Of a DNA stretch of 64,000 bases, positions 57,657 through 64,000 are shown in pieces (the stretch's first letter is position 1; each line of letters starts with the position of its first letter). The translations under genes were made by a program, and so were the position numbers. The notes under the pieces are model-generated. The model had not been told where the DNA came from, did no database searches, and saw nothing but the letters and a program-made list of their open reading frames with translations. Source of the DNA: Aphrocallistes beatrix (taxonomy: Eukaryota; Porifera; Hexactinellida; Sceptrulophora; Aphrocallistidae); contig OY725502.1 of NCBI GenBank assembly GCA_963281255.1, forward strand, positions 2,790,001-2,854,000, given 5' to 3'.

Positions 57657-58118
57657 ACAAGCGCTGCGCGGCTGGCGAACACTGTGTCCGCCGGAGGCGC
57701 CTGTTGTCACCATTGATTCATTAGATGGGAGATAACATCTTTAAATACGTCTGTCCTACTGTTATCATCGATATCGAACGAAAAATCACCAAATTTGTAA
57801 ATTTTTGATGCGTAATGACTACGTCATAACAGAATGGTGAGTCATCATTTTTTGATGATAGTAGCAACATATGTGAGATATATTAATATACACATTCTAT
57901 TAAAATTTCAGCATTCTATCGCCTAAAATGGCTGAGTTATAGTCGAAAAACTGAAATTTCAAATTATAAAAAGGTGACAATGACGTCATAATTCCATGAT
58001 GAGTCGACATTTTCGCCTGAGGTCTGAACTTAGTGGAGCCATTGCCAAAAGACTCCCACATGCCAAAAATCAGCTTCCTGTGCCTGGCAGTTTCTTCAAT
58101 CAATTCGTTACAGATATA
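57657..58118 (-). mobile_element. Short Helitron copy H22
   Basis: Reverse copy from CAAGCGCTGCGCGGCTGGCG to TTCGTTACAGATATAT. A further short duplicate of the GCCATAGCCAAA..CTCC block follows at 58120-58162. The extreme 5' end is missing. Confidence 0.83.
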
Positions 58119-58382
58119 TAGCCATAGCCAAAGGACTCCGACAAGGCAAAAATCAGTTTTCTAAACGTAATGGGATACAGCTAATCGGATTCCAGATTCA
58201 AATAATACGCATTCGAATTAGTTACAGCTGAATTTTCAAACCAAAATCTGAAATCAGATTTTTAGTAACACTTTGAATTTGAACGTATTACCCTTCATGA
58301 AAAGTACAGTTTAGTACTATTTGAATGGAGAAGAATCAAGTGTTCAAATACTTTTGGTGGTTGGTATATATTAACATAGATA
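58119..58382. other. Diverged MITE-like DNA
   Basis: Ends with GTTCAAATACTTTTGGTGGT next to TATA, like one terminus of a Tc1-type MITE. No partner identified. Confidence 0.4.
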
Positions 58383-58770
58383 CTCCAAGGACAAAAGTAT
58401 TCGTACACCCCAATATTTTCCATCCAAATTATGATAATACTAATACATTTAAATATAATCAGCAAACAGATACACTAAATCTGACTTAAAAGAAATTTCT
58501 CCATATTCAAATTACTCTTTATAAGCTTTCAGCTTAATCACTCTCCTTCAAGATCAAGTAGTTTCAGCATTTACTACCCTATGGTACATATCACAAATTT
58601 TCACCATTATAAATGATGGCATTAATGGTACGAGGTGGCAGTTCGATTAATTTCGTCAATTATGCATACTCTCTATTTCAAAAAGAAATGTCTAACCAAC
58701 TCCCTTCTACTAGATGATATTGATATAATGCCGCTTCGAATGTAAACCAAATAAAGAAAACTAAATACAT
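58383..58770. mobile_element. Diverged family T-like MITE
   Basis: Left end CTCCAAGGACAAAAGTATTC resembles family T. The middle has inverted matches to its ATCAAGTA..TTTCAGCATTT and GAGGTGGC words. The right end is unclear. Confidence 0.6.
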
Positions 58771-58953
58771 AACATTGTCATATATATAATGTGCAGTGAA
58801 ATATCAATCACAGGACCTATTCAAAAAAAATCTCAAAAAAATCAATTAATAAAATTTCTACAGCAAAAGTAGATAAACTAAAATCTTCGCAAACCAAATT
58901 CTAAACAATAATCACACGAATCACACTAAAAGTATTTCCTTTCAAGCACGTGG

Positions 58954-59163
58954 TCATTTAGCAAACCATTGAGTATGTACGAATTCTCCAGGTTTGGATA
59001 ATAACTCGTATGTGTGAGCACCGAAATAATCTCTTTGAGCTTGAAGAAGGTTTGCTGGAAGCATTTCAGTCCTGTACCCATCATAAAAAGCAAGTGCTGA
59101 ACTAAATGCTGGCGTTGGAATACCAAGTTTGACAGCAGCAGAAACAACTAATCTCCAACCTTT
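58954..59163 (-). CDS. PGD: 6-phosphogluconate dehydrogenase, 3'-terminal exon
   Basis: 210 bp in phase 0, preceded (on the minus strand) by the acceptor GATGTCAG at 59171-59164. The 69 residues ([20 protein letters not shown] ... [20 protein letters not shown]) match the C-terminal helical domain of 6PGD, the oxidative pentose-phosphate enzyme that makes ribulose-5-phosphate, CO2 and [18 protein letters not shown] is intact, including the Arg and His that reach the partner subunit's active site in the sheep enzyme (446 and 452). The protein then ends HTQWFAK-stop where most orthologues have NWTGHGG plus a short tail. Upstream exons are not in the window, or were not recognised. Could be a paralogue or a gene with a different last exon. 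Confidence 0.88.
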   Translation of the reverse strand, partial: KGWRLVVSAAVKLGIPTPAFSSALAFYDGYRTEMLPANLLQAQRDYFGAHTYELLSKPGEFVHTQWFAK

Positions 59164-59554
59164 CTGACATCTAGTGATATTAATCGGTAAAAACAAAACA
59201 AATCTGTATTCAATTATATCAGAAAAATATAGGAGCAAATTATTATAAATTATTGAAATTAAACATTGAAGAGCGGTCCAGCAATGGTAAAATACATTAC
59301 GTCCTTCAAACTCCATAAGACTGTGAAATTAGCATACATTTAAATATGAATTAATGTCTAAAATTCAACATCATCAAGCAGTGGTTCAATAAAGTATACT
59401 TTTTGCTAGGGCTCGGATGTACAAGGAAATTATGTTGAATTCTTTCCTTCTATAATTTGTTGAATCATTCGTGCGATTATTTCCTTTTAAATTATCTCAA
59501 ATCTGAAATATGAATTTTTCGTCAGGTGGCAAATGAGTACACGGTAAACGATAT
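59164..59554 (-). other. Probable intron of the 6PGD gene
   Basis: No ORF of note; lies between the exon acceptor and the Tc1 element. Confidence 0.5.
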
Positions 59555-60912
59555 AAAGTATGCCCCGAAAGTCTTTTCCTATTTGATTTGAAATTATAAA
59601 ATTAATAATACGTGTCATAGGGGTTTAATTATTTCCCAATATAACCTCCTTTCATTACTACACACTTCCTCATTCTGTCTGGCATGCCATCTATCAATCT
59701 TCTGAGTAAATCAGGACTGATGTCCGACCACAACGTTTTCAGATTTTTTTCCAGCATTTCTAGATTCGTCGCAGGAGGTATCTCTGATAGGTTTTGTTTA
59801 AACACAGCCCACAAAATTTCAATCGGAGAAAGATCAGGAGAGTTGCCTGGCCATACTTCTTTCGCCCAGTAACCAGGAAGATTCAATCGACACCATTCCT
59901 GGCTCGATTTTGAGGTGTGAGCAGGGGCTCCATCCTACTGAAAGATGGCATTCGACATGTTTTCGCAAAGTTTTCTCTCCAGAATCGTCCCTTTTGACCG
60001 CCTACGAGCGAAGGCAGATTTACATGGGCCAGCTAGGATGTTATCCACATAATATTTGACATTTACAGTGCATTTCTGAGGAAGAATGTGTAATTCTGAC
60101 ACAACATTAGCTGACATAGCGCCCCATACCATCAAATATGGGGGAAATTTTGATGTGAGAACCGGAGGTATATTTTGAGCATCAGAGTCCCAAACGCGAT
60201 CTGTTTGTCGGTTTGAAGGTTCAAACAGATGAAAAGGAGCTTCGTCCGAGAATACGATGTTAGCACAATCCTTAGCTGACCAATTGAGCCTTTCTTTACA
60301 AAATTGTAATCTGTGAACCCTCTGTTTTTCCGTTAATCTCGGATTGCGGGATCGTTTGTAGCTTTTGAGGCCAAGCTTTTCCCTCAAATAGCGATGTATG
60401 GCGGTTTTGGAGGTCTTGTGGCCACGAGCGGTTAGTCTTCTCCCCAGTTTTCTTGTCGACTGGTGTCTCTTACCAACAGACTCTGAAATCACAATTTTAG
60501 CCACTCTCGTTAGTGAAGATGGCCTCCCTGATCTGGGTTTATCAATCAGACTTCCACCACACTTATTGCGTAACCACCAATTATTTACTATTTTGATTGT
60601 TTTCCCAAGTCTTCTAGCAACGTCTTTCTGTGTAATCCCTGCTTCTAACATTGCTATCGCTTTGACACGCACAAGATTTGAAGAAGGATTCATTAAATTT
60701 GACATCTAATATCCGAAAAAAAATGAAATTTGTAAATTTAAAAAAAAAATTGAGACGAATACAATTCCTTGGAAAATATAGCTATTATTTAATCTTTTAA
60801 CACGTTGCCAAAAGTAAAATAGTTGTAAGTTTAACTTTGTTGGACTAGATGAGCTAAGGGTGCATAATATAGTCGAAATTATAATAGGAAAATACTTTCG
60901 GGACATACTGCA
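59555..60912 (-). mobile_element. Tc1-like transposon
   Basis: About 1.36 kb. Inverted ends AGTATGCCCCGAAAGTCTTT and the inverse of AGTATGTCCCGAAAGTATTT. TA lies next to both ends. One transposase gene fills the inside. Confidence 0.87.
59629..60705 (-). pseudogene. Tc1-like transposase with one stop codon
   Basis: ATG at 60705. 358 codons in one frame, interrupted only by TAG at 59935-59937 between FQ and DGAPAHT; most family members have FQQDGAPAHT there, so a CAG-to-TAG change is likely. N-terminal paired-type helix-turn-helix (VRVKAIAMLEAGITQKDVAR, GRPSSLTR), catalytic D of FSDEAPFHLF, D of QDGAPAH, and the third acidic residue in SPDLSPIEILWAVFK. The enzyme moves DNA by cut-and-paste into TA. 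Confidence 0.9.
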
Positions 60913-60926
60913 TAAGATGAGAATAC

Positions 60927-61007
60927 CTTGTTCGAATCCGCTGGAAAAATATGTTTGTCATTGTGATATTGCGCTACTGACCATTTGGCAAACCAATGAT
61001 TCATGAT
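60927..61007 (-). CDS. Possible small exon (hypothetical)
   Basis: On the minus strand, 81 bp lie between an acceptor (TTTGTAG) and a donor (AAG then GTATTC) and are open in phase 0: MNHWFAKWSVAQYHNDKHIF and seven more residues. Family not recognised. The Tc1 element starts about 15 bp beyond the donor. WFAK is also seen at the end of the 6PGD exon, perhaps by chance. Confidence 0.25.
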
Positions 61008-61452
61008 CTACAAATTGAATTAGTCATAGTTGAACATCGTTAATGAATTGCTCGATTCAATAAATAAAATTATTAACCTGTGAAATTTTTCACATGTTGA
61101 ATGTGAAACCTGATTATTGCTTTCTTTACTACTGAGTACTATTTGCCTTCATGATTACATCCATTTCAGTACTTTTTGTATCTGAAATAATTAATTATCC
61201 TGATACTTTTGTGCGAGTAGTGTACATATATAGTTATCTAATTTCAGGTATGGTTGTCAGTGTATCCTTAAGAAATCAGCGGGAGATGGTAATATCAGAA
61301 ATTTGGGAGAGTGTAACCAAGTAATGAATTTGAGGAGAGTAAAATGAATGAGGTGAATCGCCATCCAATGCGATCAATATTTCTAATAGAGACAGCAAAT
61401 TCGCTTCAAAGAGAGGATATTCGTAGATCTATATTTATCAAATGATTAAATT
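61008..61452. other. Unassigned
   Basis: No gene or repeat recognised. Confidence 0.4.
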
Positions 61453-62376
61453 CTACGCAACATTTTTGGAGTAATACTTGTTGTAACAATTCGCAAAATG
61501 TTTGTTTGATATTGTCGGACTGTTTGGGATCAAGAGCGTACATCCGGGCTGCCCCAACAATGATATTGACTTCAGCTCTCCATCTCGGGATTGAGATGAA
61601 ATGTATAATCTCGAGAAGAACTGCACGCCACTTTTCATTGCAACGATAGTTGTGTTAATTCGGGAAAATGTATTCTGCCCTGTATTGAGAAGCGGCAAAC
61701 TATTCTTGTGAATGGGGTTCATACAGTGATTTAGATGATCCGACATTCTCTCTATTAATGCTTGGTACATCTTTTTTCTCGATGTGAGGTCGACCTAACA
61801 CCATCACGATTTATCTTAATTACCATATTGGAGAGGGGCCAGGACAATTGGATTTTTTCTAATGACATACAATGGTTGGTCCATAGTGTTGATTGGTCTG
61901 TGTTCGGTGACATGCTGGACAACTTTCTACCAATGTATCATCATGACCAATAAGTGTATACTGTCTCGGGAAAGTGGCAAAAGAGTAGTGATTGCAGGTG
62001 GACGAGACGCATCTTGCAAACTAGCAAAGTGGGCTGACCACGAGATTTATGTGTGCTATGTATTTTTTTTAGCTCTTGTGGCAGTGTATTTAATATCATG
62101 ATGAAGTTCAGCATCGATCTTCCTGAAGATCTATGTCTTGTGTACAATGCCGTAAATCAAAAAAGTGCTCAAATCCCTACAAGATATCTTGGAATGCAAT
62201 TTCGTGCCTCTGAGTTCGGTAACCACTACACGTGCAAGTTTGTCAAAGTTTGGTGTCGCAGCTTTGTGACTCTTGTGTTCTTCAAGGTGCACCATTTGGA
62301 CACACAAAAAGTATAATAATCCATCTTTGGTATCAACATTTTGATGAGAGAAGCTTGCTCTCAAGCGAGATTTCAA
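61453..62376 (-). other. Unidentified, formerly coding-looking region
   Basis: Three minus-strand open pieces (61453-61770, 61941-62147, 62131-62376) with higher GC than the surroundings. They contain HLEEHKSHKAATPNFDKLAR and SSGRSMLNFIMILNTLPQEL. I do not recognise the family. The different frames suggest a decayed transposon gene. Plus-strand frames of similar length exist, so the strand is uncertain. Confidence 0.3.
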
Positions 62377-62531
62377 TGCTGAATTGGGGGTCTCAGTTGG
62401 TTGTTCTGTTTCTTTACGCTTCCTGGATCATCAACAGTAAAACATCTCTATATTGTCAGCTTCGAAACCCGAGTTTTGTTCAGTATTTCAAGGTGTTCAT
62501 TAACCAGATGTTCATTTTAATTAATATATAT

Positions 62532-62856
62532 CAGGTTTGGGTTCAAGTACTTTTGAAAGTACTTAAGTACAAGCACAAGTATTTTATTACCAATTTCATT
62601 ATTATATTTTATGTAAGAATAGATAAACATTCTAAGTACGTACCATGGTTCAATTATTTATATTAACACAGATAAAATGACTATACTATTCATTACTTAA
62701 CTTATTAATATTCGGCAAGAATGAAGTTACTTTGAGTAATTTTAAGTATTTAAGCAAAGTACTTAAGTACATGTACTCACAAAATTGTACCTAAGTACCA
62801 AAGTACTAGTACTTAATACCAAAGTACTTACATTTGTACTTGAACCCAATCCAGAT
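62532..62856. mobile_element. AAGTACTT-rich hAT-like MITE
   Basis: 325 bp, ends CAGGTTTGGGTTCAAGTAC and the inverse of CTGGATTGGGTTCAAGTAC, dense in AAGTACTTAAGTAC words on both sides. ATATATAT on both flanks could be an 8-bp duplication but is low complexity. Confidence 0.75.
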
Positions 62857-64000
62857 ATATATAGGTTGTGTTCAAAAATAATGTGTTCACTATATCGAGG
62901 TGTTCACTGAACAGGTGTTTACTATCTGAGGTTTCATCGTATTTGGGTCTTTACCATTCGTATAGTATCTTATTACTCAAAACAATAAGTAAATAATTAA
63001 CCTGTGACACAAGAGGTAATTAATCAACATCATGCATAGTGGTAAATATGGACATATATGGCACAAGGTAGCACTGATTGATAAAATATGGAGAAATAAT
63101 AGATAGAATTGATTTCGAATTTCAAACCGATTAGTTGTATCACTTATGGTTTAGTAGTTTTGTCCTTCTCGAATAAACCAATTTTTGTACTAAATATACG
63201 TGAAACAATGAAGTGTACACTTACTTTTGTCCGGGTAGAGACATACAAGTACGTGTATTTCAGCAAAAATGAACTCTTGAAATGAAATGAAAACGAAATT
63301 ACTGTCTTGCAAATATTTTTATATGATAAGTTACGAGTAATCGAGGTGGCTGTTTAGAAAGTAAAGCGAACTATCCCAGCTCTGCGCCAATATTCTTAAT
63401 TTGCCCAACAAAGTTGGAATAATTTGTGCTTTGAAATGTTTATTTTATCAATGTGCAAAGTTGGAATTACACATTGACGTATTTATCTGTATATCATTTG
63501 GGGTTTACCAGGAGTATCGATGTTGGATATGTCGAGGATAAATTTATTTTACTAGCGAAATATTTCATACAAATACTGTTAATATTTTTTTGATATACTT
63601 TATTGAAATTATGCAGTTAAGTGTATGGAAATTCTATAGTATTTACTTCAATTAGTTATTCACGCATTCAAAATTACTCTGCTTTTGATACATTCAACTC
63701 GATTCGTCATTTCCATGTCATTCATTGACTATAGTTACATAGTACATAAGAAAGTGATTAGTGACGACACAAAGTTGATAATACCACAGATAACAACAAT
63801 TATTCGAGTTAAAAGATTCAAAACTGAGATTTGCAGAGCAACGAACGAATGAATTTGAGACCAGATAATATATTTCTGTGTTTTGATTACTAATTCTGTC
63901 TAAATAGGCCCATTTAAAAATATTTCTTGATTACAAATATATTTGTTACCGTAACTCTACGCATTAGCCCCGATACTGTTAGTAAACCTAAAATAAATTG
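62857..64000. other. Unassigned to window end
   Basis: A MITE-like terminus CTTTTGTCCGGGTAGAG lies at 63224-63240, close to the end of the 8538-9016 element. No gene seen. Confidence 0.4.

Noticed and set aside
59165-59316. Extension of the 6PGD exon upstream to 59316
   Set aside because: Residues before CQKGWR do not match 6PGD, and a CAG acceptor precedes KGWR.

Overview
The window looks like AT-rich, repeat-dense DNA of an invertebrate animal. Evidence is GT-AG-bounded exon pieces, a metazoan-type cyclic-nucleotide-gated (CNG) channel, a last exon of 6-phosphogluconate dehydrogenase, CR1/L2, Ty3/Gypsy, mariner, Tc1, hAT, P/THAP, piggyBac-like and Helitron elements, and a 200-N scaffold gap (5784-5983). 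I cannot name the species. No tRNA, rRNA or CRISPR was seen. All boundaries were read by eye and may be off by a few bases.

Only two host genes are well supported. One is a CNG-channel-like gene at 36429-38036 (+), one long exon from S1 through the cyclic-nucleotide-binding domain, whose two best known ligand contacts are replaced. The other is a 3'-terminal exon of 6-phosphogluconate dehydrogenase at 58954-59163 (-), with an unusually short C-terminus. Two more exon-like pieces (15440-15563 +, 60927-61007 -) are weak.

Almost everything else is mobile DNA. (1) A short non-autonomous Helitron family (about 0.55 kb, 5' end TCCTTACTATTAAAACTCGA, 3' end ...GCGCTTG) occurs about 20 times, often head-to-tail. 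Two copies sit in recognisable sequence (a LINE ORF and another Helitron copy) and prove insertion between A and T without duplication. Most copies carry perfect TGACGTCA (CRE) and TGACTCA (AP-1) words. A Helitron-type Pif1 helicase scrap lies at 2-199. (2) At least four families share TTAA target duplications: A (1.93 kb, GGATACCGCCCTCGAAAA ends, no conserved ORF), B (about 1.2 kb net, GGTTGGTGTTTCC ends) and two small piggyBac-like MITE families. (3) Several long foldbacks (6952-7235, 35600-36231, 45403-46124). (4) Coding or formerly coding elements: Ty3/Gypsy 1175-5607 (fossil, paired LTRs), mariner 26090-27064, CR1/L2 LINE 30035-33860, ZBED-type hAT 42640-44075, a nearly complete hAT 47264-49942, a Ginger/Gypsy-integrase-like fossil 50780-54105, a THAP/P-like element 55754-57191, and a Tc1 59555-60912.

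Layout: 0-6 kb Helitron copy split by Gypsy; 6-14.9 kb a Russian-doll nest of TTAA elements, MITEs and a satellite-bearing hAT MITE; 15-28.5 kb Helitron arrays, a second family A copy and mariner; 30-34 kb LINE split by a Helitron; 35-38 kb foldback plus CNG gene; 38-47 kb mixed fragments; 47-50 kb hAT; 50-54 kb Ginger-like; 55-58 kb Helitron split by THAP element; 59-61 kb 6PGD exon and Tc1; 61-64 kb mostly unassigned. The nested insertions give a relative chronology: paralogous empty sites inside the same window show exact element ends.
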